From an uncultured Lachnospiraceae bacterium (lineage in GTDB: Bacteria; Bacillota; Clostridia; Lachnospirales; Lachnospiraceae): a DNA stretch of 64,000 nt. Position 1 is the stretch's first letter; every line of letters starts with the position of its first letter. The position numbers were made by a program, and so were the translations under genes. Positions 25,811 through 34,490 of this stretch are shown here, piece by piece. Under the pieces are notes generated by a model that was not told where the DNA came from, did not search any database, and saw only the letters and a program-made list of their open reading frames with translations. Where the stretch lies: NCBI GenBank assembly GCA_910588655.1, contig CAJUPJ010000006.1:62001-126000 (forward strand), read 5' to 3'.

Positions 25811-25880
25811 ATGGCAATTATTATATTTTTATAATAGCCATTGTACCAATAACCCCTGCCATATGGGTTTTATATGGCAG
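25811..25880 (+). promoter_or_regulatory. Structured 5' leader of pckA, two hairpins
   Basis: ATGGCAATTATTATA (from 25811) pairs with TATAATAGCCAT (to 25841) with one bulge. A second stem pairs CTGCCATAT with ATATGGCAG (25856-25880). Neither has a T-run, so they look like mRNA-stability or regulatory structures rather than terminators. They match no riboswitch I know. Confidence 0.45.
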
Positions 25881-25911
25881 ACCAATTATATCACAGGGAG
25901 GTTTTTATAAA

Positions 25912-27612
25912 ATGGCAACAAAAGCTAATTACAAGTTAGAAGAAATCGGTGCTGGCAAGGTTGGTTTTTCAAAAACACGTTCTATTATTGAAGCTGCTTT
26001 TTATGGCAACAATGTAGTAAAGGTAAATACTCTTAAAGAAGCTTATAACTTAGCAAAGAGCACACCTGGTGCTATTGTTACAGATATGCCTGTATACAGG
26101 GGCGAAGAGTTTGGACTTGAATCAGATGCTAAAGTTTTATTGTTTAATGATGGTGCTGTAACAGGACGTTATGCAGCAGCACGCCGCATTAAGGGATATC
26201 CTGGTGTTGATGAAGGCAAGCTTGATAAGGTAGTAATGGATGCTGTTTATAAAACACGCTTTAAGAAATTATACCATGCACAGGTTTTTGTTGGACTTGA
26301 CCCTGAATTCATGGTTAAAGCACATCTTCTTATTCCAGAAGGGGAAGAAATGCTTATGTATAACTGGATGCTTAACTTCCAGTATATGTCAGATGAGTAT
26401 GTAAAGATGTATAAAGAGTCTAAGCCAGTAGGTGACGGCAAAGAAGCTGATATTTATATTTTCTCTGACCCTCAGTGGGCTCCAGTACCAGCTCCAGACG
26501 TTGACTATAGCTGTTTAAGTGACCCTCAGACACTCTGCTACTTTGATACCAACGAAAACTGTGCTGCAATCCTGGGCATGAAATATTTCGGTGAGCATAA
26601 GAAAGGTACTCTTACAATGGCATGGGCTATTGCTAACCGTAACGGTTATGCATCATGCCACGGCGGACAGAAAGAATATTCACTTCCTGATGGCAGGAAA
26701 TATGTTGCATCAGTATTTGGCCTTTCAGGTTCAGGCAAGTCTACACTTACACATGCAAAGCATAATAATAAATATGGCGATAATGCTATTACTGTTCTTC
26801 ATGATGATGCGTTTATTATTAACTCAGATACATGTGCATCAGTAGCGCTTGAGCCAACTTATTTTGATAAGACAGCAGATTATCCTACAGGCTGCCCTGA
26901 TAACCAGTATCTTTTAACTGCACAGAACTGTTCAGCTACAATGGATGAAGATGGCAAAATCCAGTTAGTTACAGAGGATATCCGTAATGGTAACGGACGT
27001 GCTATTAAGTCTAAACTCTGGTCACCAAACCGTGTAGATAAGATTAATGAGCCTGTTAATTCAATAATCTGGATTATGAAAGACCCTACTATCCCTCCTG
27101 TAGTTAAGTTAAAGGGTTCTGCGTTAGCTTCAGTTATGGGGGCTACACTTGCAACAAAGACTTCTACAGCAGAGCGTGTTGCAGCAGGAACAGACTTAAA
27201 TGCACTCCGTATTGTGCCATATGCTAACCCATTCAGGACTTATCCTCTTGTAAATGACTATGACAAGTTCAAGAAGTTAGTAGAAGAGAAGAATGTAGAC
27301 TGCTATATTGTTAACACAGGTGACTTTATGGGTAAGAAAGTACAGCCTAAAGACACACTTGGAATTCTTGAAGCTATTGTAGAAGGCAAAGCAGAGTTCA
27401 AGAAATGGGGTAACTTTGATGATATAGAGATTATGGAATGGGAAGGATTTGTTCCAAATCTTGATGATGCAGAATATAAAAATGCATTAAAGGGCGCTAT
27501 GCAGAACCGTGTAGATGCTGTTAAGGGGTTTGCTGAGAATAACAGCGGATATGATAAGCTTCCAGACGAAGCACTTGCAGCAGTACAGAAACTTGTAGAT
27601 GCTTTACAGTAA
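25912..27612 (+). CDS. pckA: Phosphoenolpyruvate carboxykinase (ATP)
   Basis: Catalyses the reversible conversion of oxaloacetate plus ATP to PEP, CO2 and ADP. In many anaerobes it runs towards oxaloacetate to feed succinate production and save ATP. The 566-residue protein has the P-loop FGLSGSGKST near residue 270 and the metal-binding stretch HDDAFI shortly after, both diagnostic of the ATP-dependent type. RFKKLYHAQVFVGLDPEF near residue 120 and DTNENCAAILGMKYFGEHKK near 205 are also family sequence. It is about 25 residues longer than the E. coli enzyme. GGGAGG precedes the start. The regular codon use and strong promoter suggest high expression. A terminator follows at 27680. Confidence 0.96.
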   Translation: MATKANYKLEEIGAGKVGFSKTRSIIEAAFYGNNVVKVNTLKEAYNLAKSTPGAIVTDMPVYRGEEFGLESDAKVLLFNDGAVTGRYAAARRIKGYPGVDEGKLDKVVMDAVYKTRFKKLYHAQVFVGLDPEFMVKAHLLIPEGEEMLMYNWMLNFQYMSDEYVKMYKESKPVGDGKEADIYIFSDPQWAPVPAPDVDYSCLSDPQTLCYFDTNENCAAILGMKYFGEHKKGTLTMAWAIANRNGYASCHGGQKEYSLPDGRKYVASVFGLSGSGKSTLTHAKHNNKYGDNAITVLHDDAFIINSDTCASVALEPTYFDKTADYPTGCPDNQYLLTAQNCSATMDEDGKIQLVTEDIRNGNGRAIKSKLWSPNRVDKINEPVNSIIWIMKDPTIPPVVKLKGSALASVMGATLATKTSTAERVAAGTDLNALRIVPYANPFRTYPLVNDYDKFKKLVEEKNVDCYIVNTGDFMGKKVQPKDTLGILEAIVEGKAEFKKWGNFDDIEIMEWEGFVPNLDDAEYKNALKGAMQNRVDAVKGFAENNSGYDKLPDEALAAVQKLVDALQ

Positions 27613-27679
27613 CTTCTAACAGGCGGGCAGCCGCATGCTGTTGTATAAGCAGCATGGACAGGCAGCAGCCTTTGCCAGG

Positions 27680-27724
27680 GAACTGTTATACTTAAAGATA
27701 TTAGGTATAACAGTTCTTTTTTTC
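27680..27724 (+). terminator. Rho-independent terminator of pckA
   Basis: GAACTGTTATAC (27680-27691) pairs perfectly with GTATAACAGTTC (27705-27716), followed by seven T's. Confidence 0.92.
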
Positions 27725-27787
27725 TTCCTTCTGCATAGGATTAAACATGCAGTCTTTATGTAATCAGCTAGGGAAGGAGAAGGCATT

Positions 27788-28789
27788 ATGGATGACAAAC
27801 TTGATGAAGTAATTAAAAAATATCCTGTAATAGTAAAATCAAGGCGCAGGATAAGGGGAGCTGTACTTTTAGACACAGACAAAGGCATATATATGGCAAA
27901 GATGTATACAGCAAGCAGGAAGAGGCTTCTGTTTGAAGAAAAGGTTAAGGCAGCATTAACCAGTGCCGGGTATGCAAATGTTGATTATGCAGTAAAAAAT
28001 ATTGATGGTGAGCTGCTTACAGATGATGGGAGTGGCAATAAATGGCTGGTAAAGAAATGGTACAATGGTGTAGAATGTGATATTAAAGATATTAAAAAAG
28101 TAGTGTTTGCATCATCAAATATGGCAGTTATACATAAATTAATGGTTATTGGCAGTGAAGATGATACACAGGTTCATGTCAAAACAAATAAATTAGATAT
28201 AGAGGCCCTTTTTCTGCGCCATAATAAAGAAATTAAAAGGGTTCATGGATATATACGTGAAAAGCGCCAGAAAAATGAAATGGAAATCTGTCTTTTAAAT
28301 TCTTATAAAAATTTTTCAGGGCAGGGGATTATAGCAGAGGAATTTTTAAAAGAAAGTGGTTACAGCAGCCTTTGCAATGAAGCTGTCAGCCAGGGAAAGG
28401 TTTTGCATGGAAGCTATAATTACCACAATATTATAGTATCAGGTGAACAGGTTATCACAACAAATTTTGAAAAGGCAGATATCGGGCTTCAGGTAATTGA
28501 TTTGTATGATTTTATCAGGAAAGTTATGGAAAAAAATTCATGGAACATAGATATAGGGATTAATGCTATAGAAGCTTACAGGAGGGAGCGGGAGCTGGGA
28601 AGTGAAGAACGGAAGGTTCTTTATGCACTGCTTTTATATCCAGAGAAATACTGGAAACTTGTAAATTTTTATTATAATGGCAAAAAATCGTGGATGTCTG
28701 CTAAAAACTATGAGAAACTGAAACGTATATGCAGCCAGGAGGAAGAACGCCATAAATTTCTTAAAGAAGCAAAAAGGCTTTTAATTTAG
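27788..28789 (+). CDS. CotS-family kinase-like protein
   Basis: A 333-residue cytosolic protein with the aminoglycoside-phosphotransferase/CotS fold: an N-lobe with a Lys in IYMAKMYTASRKR, a hinge near WLVKKWYNGVECD, the catalytic-loop region VLHGSYNYHNIIVSG (where H-x-D is usual, here HGSYNYHN), and FEKADIGLQVIDLYDFIRKV in the metal-binding position. The departure from the canonical HGDxxxxN loop (Ser-Tyr for the usual Asp) suggests weakened or absent kinase activity, which is also seen among spore-coat CotS proteins. GGGAAGGAG precedes the start. A coat or spore-related role is inferred by family only. The PEGA gene follows 71 bases later. Confidence 0.75.
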   Translation: MDDKLDEVIKKYPVIVKSRRRIRGAVLLDTDKGIYMAKMYTASRKRLLFEEKVKAALTSAGYANVDYAVKNIDGELLTDDGSGNKWLVKKWYNGVECDIKDIKKVVFASSNMAVIHKLMVIGSEDDTQVHVKTNKLDIEALFLRHNKEIKRVHGYIREKRQKNEMEICLLNSYKNFSGQGIIAEEFLKESGYSSLCNEAVSQGKVLHGSYNYHNIIVSGEQVITTNFEKADIGLQVIDLYDFIRKVMEKNSWNIDIGINAIEAYRRERELGSEERKVLYALLLYPEKYWKLVNFYYNGKKSWMSAKNYEKLKRICSQEEERHKFLKEAKRLLI

Positions 28790-28860
28790 CTTTCCATGTA
28801 GTATAATAGTGAAAGGGTATTGCTTTATTCTGTAAAATCGTTGTGATAAGGAGGAAAACC

Positions 28861-30195
28861 ATGTTGTTTAACAGGGTTTATGGTAAGAAAACAGCAGTAT
28901 TTATAATTTTTATGCTGGCTATCCTGGTGCTTGCTTCATGCAGTATTAAGAAAAAAAGCCAGACCAGAAGGAATGTTAATGTAACTGGAGATGTACAGGA
29001 AACAGAAAGCCAGGCATTGACAGGAGTTATTGTTAATGTTGACAAGGATTTATGCCAGGTTACATTGCGTGAGCTGGATTATGACGTTGATACAATACTT
29101 GATTATAATGCTGCATCTGAAATTATAGATAAATATGGTGTACAGATAGCAGGAGATGAACTGCAGCCCGGGCAGATAATGGATGTAACATATAACCCTG
29201 GTACTTCAAAAGTTATTTCCATGAGTATTCCAGAGGATGTATGGGAATACCAGGAAGTTGACGAGTTTGCATTTGACAGTGAAGAAAGTGCAATGAGTTT
29301 TGCAGGCAAAAAGTACCAGTATACAGACCAGACATATTTTTCATCACTTGACAGTAAAATACAGATGATGGAACTTAATGATAATGATGTTGTTACTGTA
29401 AGGGGTATAGGGATAAGGGTATATTCTGTTACACGTACAAAGGGACATGGTTATATAAGGCTGGCGAATTACAGCTATTTTACAGGGGGTACTGTAAATG
29501 TTGGCAACAGTATAATACTTCCTGTTACTGATAATATGCTTATCGCTGCTGGCGAGGGTTCATACCGTGTAGTGCTTGGCAAGGGTGGTACAAAGGCTGT
29601 TAAAAATGTTACTGTAAAGGATGGGGCAGAAACAAAACTTGATTTTAGTGAGTACAGGACAGAGGTTAAAAATGCAGGCAATATTACATTTGAAATAGAA
29701 CCTTACGGGGCTGACTTGTATATAAATGGTTCTGCTGTTGATTATAGCAGTCCTGTTGCATTAAATTATGGTGAATATAATATCAGGGTTGAGATGACCG
29801 GATATACAACTTATACTGGTGTGCTTGACGTTGAGAAAGCAGAGAGTATAATAAAAATTGACCTGATAGATGAAAATGCATCAGTCTCTGCATCTTCTAC
29901 AAGCACCCCTAAGCCTTCGGGCGGGACAGACAGCAAGAAGGACGATGATAATGTAACAACTAAAAAGATAGACAGTGACCATACAATAACAGTTTCTTCA
30001 CCAGAGGGCGCTGAGGTTTACCTTGATAATGTTTATAAGGGCTTAGCTCCATGCTCTTTTACAAAGGTTATTGGTTCACAGACTATTACATTGAGCAAAC
30101 CAGGATACCAGACCAAAAGTTATTCTATAGATGTCCTGGATGATGATAAAAATGTTAAACTGGGTTTTTCTGAATTGGCAGAAGACTCTGGTTAA
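28861..30195 (+). CDS. Lipoprotein with two PEGA domains
   Basis: A 444-residue surface protein. A lipoprotein signal peptide ends in the lipobox LASC with C27 as the lipidated residue. A beta-rich region of about 250 residues follows. Two PEGA domains are evident: about 275-340 (EPYGADLYINGSAVDYSSPV) and about 372-436 (SPEGAEVYLDNVYKGLAPCS), joined by a Ser/Thr-rich linker (SASSTSTPKPSG). The start at 28861 follows AAGGAGG; the in-frame ATG at 28843 has no such site. PEGA proteins are often cell-surface anchors or carbohydrate-contact modules; no exact role is known. A TATAAT near 28800 suggests a separate promoter. Confidence 0.82.
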   Translation: MLFNRVYGKKTAVFIIFMLAILVLASCSIKKKSQTRRNVNVTGDVQETESQALTGVIVNVDKDLCQVTLRELDYDVDTILDYNAASEIIDKYGVQIAGDELQPGQIMDVTYNPGTSKVISMSIPEDVWEYQEVDEFAFDSEESAMSFAGKKYQYTDQTYFSSLDSKIQMMELNDNDVVTVRGIGIRVYSVTRTKGHGYIRLANYSYFTGGTVNVGNSIILPVTDNMLIAAGEGSYRVVLGKGGTKAVKNVTVKDGAETKLDFSEYRTEVKNAGNITFEIEPYGADLYINGSAVDYSSPVALNYGEYNIRVEMTGYTTYTGVLDVEKAESIIKIDLIDENASVSASSTSTPKPSGGTDSKKDDDNVTTKKIDSDHTITVSSPEGAEVYLDNVYKGLAPCSFTKVIGSQTITLSKPGYQTKSYSIDVLDDDKNVKLGFSELAEDSG

Positions 30196-30265
30196 TATAA
30201 TATATTATATAGAAGCAATGCTTTCTGTATTTAAAATTAAAACAAATAAGAGGAGGATATAATTA

Positions 30266-31999
30266 ATGGATTACAAAGAGGTTTACGAGGCATGGCTTGC
30301 CAACCCTTATTTTGATGAGGAAACAAAGAATGAATTAAAATCAATATCTGGTGATGATAATGAGATTAAAGAACGTTTCTACCAGGATTTAGAGTTTGGT
30401 ACGGCCGGTCTCCGCGGGGTTATTGGTGCAGGTACTAACCGCATGAACATTTATACAGTGCGTAAAGCTACACAGGGCCTTGCTAATTACATTATTAAGG
30501 CTGGAAAGGCTGCACAGGGTGTTGCAATTGCATTTGATTCACGCCATATGTCACCTGAATTTGCAGATGAGTCTGCATTATGCCTTGCAGCTAATGGCAT
30601 TAAAGCATATGTATTTGAGTCATTAAGACCTACACCAGAGCTTTCATATGCAGTAAGGGAATTAAAGTGTGTTGCCGGCATTAATATAACAGCGAGCCAC
30701 AACCCTCCTGAATATAATGGCTATAAAGTATACTGGGAGGATGGTGCACAGATAACACCTCCACATGATACAGGCATTATGGCAGAGGTTAAGGCTGTTA
30801 CAGATTATGCAGATGTAAAGACTATGGACAAGCAGGAAGCAATATCAAAAGGGCTTTATGAGCAGATTGGTGCAGCAATAGACGACAAGTATATTGAAGA
30901 ACTTAAAAAACAGGTTATACACTGGGACAGCATAAAGGAGATAGGAAGCAAGTTAAAGATTGTTTATACTCCTTTACATGGGACAGGAAATATTCCTGCA
31001 AGGCGTGTACTAAAAGAAATAGGTTTTGAAAATGTATATGTTGTGCCAGAGCAGGAGCTTCCTGATGGTGATTTCCCTACTGTCAGCTACCCGAATCCTG
31101 AAGCAGCAGAAGCTTTTGAGCTTGCGCTTAAGCTTGCTAAAGAAAAAGATGCCGACCTTGTCCTTGCAACTGACCCTGATGCTGACCGCCTTGGTGTATA
31201 TGTAAAAGATACAAAGAGCGGTGAATATATTACACTTACTGGTAATATGTCAGGATGCCTGCTTGCAGATTATGAGATTTCACAGACTAAAGAGACAAAG
31301 GGCCTTCCAGAGGATGGAAAGCTTATCAAGACAATCGTTACATCAAACCTTGCAGATGCAATTGCAAAGTATTACAATGTGGAACTTGTAGAGGTACTTA
31401 CAGGATTTAAGTTTATAGGGCAGCAAATCCTTGGATTTGAAACAACAGGAAAGGGTTCATACCTGTTTGGTTTTGAGGAAAGTTACGGATGCCTTATCGG
31501 CACACATGCACGTGACAAAGATGCTATTGTTGCAACTATGGCACTTTGTGAGGCGGCTGCTTATTATAAGACAAAAGGTATGACTTTATGGGATGCCATG
31601 ATTGAAATGTATGACAGGTATGGCTACTATAAAGACGGCGTACAGTCAGTTACTATGAAGGGAATTGAAGGGCTTAACAAGATACAGGAGATTATGACAA
31701 ATCTCCGTGAAAACCCACCAAAAGAGATTAATGGTTATAAGGTGCTTTCATTCCGTGATTACCAGGCAGATACAGTTAAAGACATTGAAACAGGTGAGGT
31801 TAAACCTACAGGGCTTCCAAAGTCAAATGTACTGTATTTTGATATGCCAGATAATGTATGGATGTGTGTAAGGCCTTCTGGTACAGAGCCTAAGATTAAA
31901 TTCTACTATGGTGTTGTTGGAAATTCCCTTGAGGATGCAGACAAGAAGTCAGCAGATATGGCAAAGGCTGTTACAGATATGGTTGAAAAGATGTCATAG
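30266..31999 (+). CDS. pgcA: Alpha-phosphoglucomutase
   Basis: Interconverts glucose 1-phosphate and glucose 6-phosphate, linking glycogen and cell-wall sugar synthesis to glycolysis. The 577 residues have the length of Gram-positive PgcA. Four landmark sites are in order: FGTAGLRGVIGAGTNRMN near residue 45, the phosphoserine loop GINITASHNPPEYNGYK (Ser near 143), the metal loop ATDPDADRLG near 300, the sugar-binding FGFEESYGCLIG near 400, and the phosphate-binding RPSGTEPKIKFYYGV near the C-terminus. AGAGGAGG precedes the start. Next comes glgB, separated by a strong hairpin, so co-transcription is partial at best, but the pairing fits glycogen metabolism. Confidence 0.96.
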   Translation: MDYKEVYEAWLANPYFDEETKNELKSISGDDNEIKERFYQDLEFGTAGLRGVIGAGTNRMNIYTVRKATQGLANYIIKAGKAAQGVAIAFDSRHMSPEFADESALCLAANGIKAYVFESLRPTPELSYAVRELKCVAGINITASHNPPEYNGYKVYWEDGAQITPPHDTGIMAEVKAVTDYADVKTMDKQEAISKGLYEQIGAAIDDKYIEELKKQVIHWDSIKEIGSKLKIVYTPLHGTGNIPARRVLKEIGFENVYVVPEQELPDGDFPTVSYPNPEAAEAFELALKLAKEKDADLVLATDPDADRLGVYVKDTKSGEYITLTGNMSGCLLADYEISQTKETKGLPEDGKLIKTIVTSNLADAIAKYYNVELVEVLTGFKFIGQQILGFETTGKGSYLFGFEESYGCLIGTHARDKDAIVATMALCEAAAYYKTKGMTLWDAMIEMYDRYGYYKDGVQSVTMKGIEGLNKIQEIMTNLRENPPKEINGYKVLSFRDYQADTVKDIETGEVKPTGLPKSNVLYFDMPDNVWMCVRPSGTEPKIKFYYGVVGNSLEDADKKSADMAKAVTDMVEKMS

Positions 32000-32030
32000 G
32001 CTGGATATTATCTGCCTGGATGGCATTACT

Positions 32031-32072
32031 TGTAAAGAGCTGCTGTATATGGCGGCTCTTTACAGGTTTTTG
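32031..32072 (+). terminator. Rho-independent terminator after pgcA
   Basis: TGTAAAGAGC (32031-32040) pairs with GCTCTTTACA (32055-32064), followed by GGTTTTTGG. Confidence 0.82.
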
Positions 32073-32133
32073 GCAGTTTGTTTGATTGGCAAAATATTCG
32101 CAGTACTAAATTAATTTATACGGAGGAATGGGA

Positions 32134-34368
32134 ATGCAGGAAAAATTAGAACGGTGGATAAACTGGATGGAGTTTGACGAGGTAGTATCTGGCAAACATA
32201 ATGCACCACATAATATACTTGGGCTTCATGATTTTGACAAAGGCCAGGTGTTTACAGTATTCAGGCCACATGCACAGAGTGTACTTATTACAGATATGGA
32301 TGGCAATAACGCTGTACGGCTTGAGGAAGTTGAGAAGGAGTCGGGTTTCTTTGGAAAATATGTGAGTGGCCATAAATACAAAGCACCATATAAAGTGCGT
32401 GTCCAGTATTCAGATAATGATATAGTTGAGTTTGTTGACCCTTATTGTTTTAAGCCACAGATTACTAGTGACGATTTATATGTATTTGCTGAGGGAAACC
32501 ATTATGAAATATATGATAAACTTGGCGCACATCCTATGGTTATTGATGGCGTAAAGGGCACATATTTTGCAGTATGGGCACCACATGCAAGGGCAGTAAG
32601 CGTAGTTGGAAGCTTTAATATGTGGGATGGTATGCTCCACCCTATGAGAACACTTGAAGTATCAGGGGTTTATGAATTATTTATACCAGGTGTTGAACCA
32701 GGTGCAATCTATAAGTATGAAATACTTACAAGGCAGGGTGAAATCCTTCTGAAGGCTGACCCTTATGCCAATTATACAGAAATGCGTCCTGATAATGCTT
32801 CTGTAGTTGCAGACCTTACAGGCTTTAAGTGGGATGATGATAAGTGGATGGAAGAGCGTGCCAAAAAGAGCAGGGACGACCTTAGGAAAGAGCCTGTAGC
32901 TATTTATGAAACACATCTTGGTTCATGGAAAAAGAAGGATGATGGCACAGAGGATGGTTTTTATAATTACAGGGAACTTGCGCCGATGCTTGCAGACTAT
33001 CTGCTTGAAATGGGCTATACACATATAGAACTTATGGGAATTGCTGAATATCCTTTTGATGGTTCATGGGGATACCAGGTTACAGGATATTATGCCCCGA
33101 CAAGCCGTTATGGTGAACCACAAGATTTCATGTATTTTGTAAATTATATGCATAAAAAGGGCATCCATGTGATACTTGACTGGGTTCCAGCGCATTTCCC
33201 AAGGGATGCACATGGTCTTGGAAGATTTGACGGACAGCCTCTTTATGAGCATCCAGACCCACGCAGGGGTGAGCATCCTCACTGGGGGACTTATATATTC
33301 AACTATGCTTATAAGGAAGTTGAAAATTTCCTTATTGCAAACGGGCTGTTCTGGCTTAAGAAGTTCCATATTGACGGACTCAGGGTTGATGCAGTGGCTT
33401 CAATGCTTTATCTTGATTATGGCAAGAATGATGGTGAATGGCTTCCTAATGAAAATGGCGGCAAGGAGAACCTTGATGCAATTAACCTTTTCAAGCATAT
33501 GAATAAGCAGTTTGAAGACAGAGCACCTGGAACAGCAGTAATAGCAGAGGAGTCTACAGCATGGGCAGGTGTAACTTCACCTGTACAGTTTGATGGGCTT
33601 GGCTTCCTGTTTAAATGGAATATGGGCTGGATGAACGATTTCCTGGAGTATATGAAGCTTGACCCTTATTTCAGGTCATTTAACCATAATAAACTTACAT
33701 TCAGTATGCAGTATGCTTATAGTGAAAACTTTATACAGGTATTGTCACATGATGAAGTTGTGCATGGCAAATGCTCAATGATTGAGAAAATGCCTGGTGA
33801 GTATGAGGACAAGTTTGCAAATTTAAGGACTGCATATGGCTTTATGTATGGACATCCTGGCAAGAAGCTTTTGTTTATGGGACAGGAATTTGCACAGTTC
33901 CGTGAGTGGAGCGAGGAACGCAGCCTTGACTGGGAACTTTTAGATTATGATATGCACAGGAAAATGAAGACATATGTAAAGGACTTAAATAAACTTTATA
34001 CAGAATATGAGGCAATGTATGCAAATGATTATGACCCTATCGGGTTTGAATGGATGAGCTGTGATAATGCCAATATGAGTGTAGTAAGCTTTGTAAGGCG
34101 TGGTTCATCTGTAAAGAACCAGCTTCTTTTTATCTGCAACTTTACACCGGTAGAATACGATGGTTTCAGGACAGCAGTGCCATGTCTTGGCAAATATACA
34201 AAGGTATTAAGTTCTGACGATTTATGCTATGGTGGTACAGGCGTTAAAAATGCTAAAACTGTACTTGCAGAAGAAATTGAATGTGAAAAGAAGGATTATT
34301 CTATTGAGATAAACCTGCCGCCATTATCTGTAACAGTTTATAAATATGATTATAAAGAAAGCAAATAA
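32134..34368 (+). CDS. glgB: 1,4-alpha-glucan branching enzyme
   Basis: Cuts an alpha-1,4-linked chain and re-attaches it by alpha-1,6 links in glycogen. At 744 residues it has the long N-terminus typical of many GlgB proteins: an extra N1 carbohydrate module (about 10-105), a CBM48 module (about 125-215), then the GH13 catalytic barrel. Catalytic residues are visible: the Asp nucleophile in GLRVDAVASM (near 417), the Glu acid in VIAEESTAW (near 471), and the third Asp in LSHDEVVHGK. HLGSWKKK and the start of the barrel match family motifs. The start at 32134 is seven bases from GGAGG; ATG at 32128 touches it and is unlikely. A bidirectional terminator follows. Confidence 0.95.
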   Translation: MQEKLERWINWMEFDEVVSGKHNAPHNILGLHDFDKGQVFTVFRPHAQSVLITDMDGNNAVRLEEVEKESGFFGKYVSGHKYKAPYKVRVQYSDNDIVEFVDPYCFKPQITSDDLYVFAEGNHYEIYDKLGAHPMVIDGVKGTYFAVWAPHARAVSVVGSFNMWDGMLHPMRTLEVSGVYELFIPGVEPGAIYKYEILTRQGEILLKADPYANYTEMRPDNASVVADLTGFKWDDDKWMEERAKKSRDDLRKEPVAIYETHLGSWKKKDDGTEDGFYNYRELAPMLADYLLEMGYTHIELMGIAEYPFDGSWGYQVTGYYAPTSRYGEPQDFMYFVNYMHKKGIHVILDWVPAHFPRDAHGLGRFDGQPLYEHPDPRRGEHPHWGTYIFNYAYKEVENFLIANGLFWLKKFHIDGLRVDAVASMLYLDYGKNDGEWLPNENGGKENLDAINLFKHMNKQFEDRAPGTAVIAEESTAWAGVTSPVQFDGLGFLFKWNMGWMNDFLEYMKLDPYFRSFNHNKLTFSMQYAYSENFIQVLSHDEVVHGKCSMIEKMPGEYEDKFANLRTAYGFMYGHPGKKLLFMGQEFAQFREWSEERSLDWELLDYDMHRKMKTYVKDLNKLYTEYEAMYANDYDPIGFEWMSCDNANMSVVSFVRRGSSVKNQLLFICNFTPVEYDGFRTAVPCLGKYTKVLSSDDLCYGGTGVKNAKTVLAEEIECEKKDYSIEINLPPLSVTVYKYDYKESK

Positions 34369-34411
34369 GAAATACATGCCTGCTGTTTGTTTAAAACAGG
34401 CAGCAGCTTAT

Positions 34412-34446
34412 AAAAATAACCAGGGGTTTTGCCTCTGGTTATTTTT
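34412..34446. terminator. Bidirectional terminator between glgB and the lysozyme gene
   Basis: AAAAATAACCAG with following GGG pairs with CTGGTTATTTTT. A-run on the left and T-run on the right make it work on both strands, between two convergent genes. Confidence 0.9.
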
Positions 34447-34490
34447 ACTTTAAATCTATAATAAAATTATAATTAGGAGGATAGCAATAA

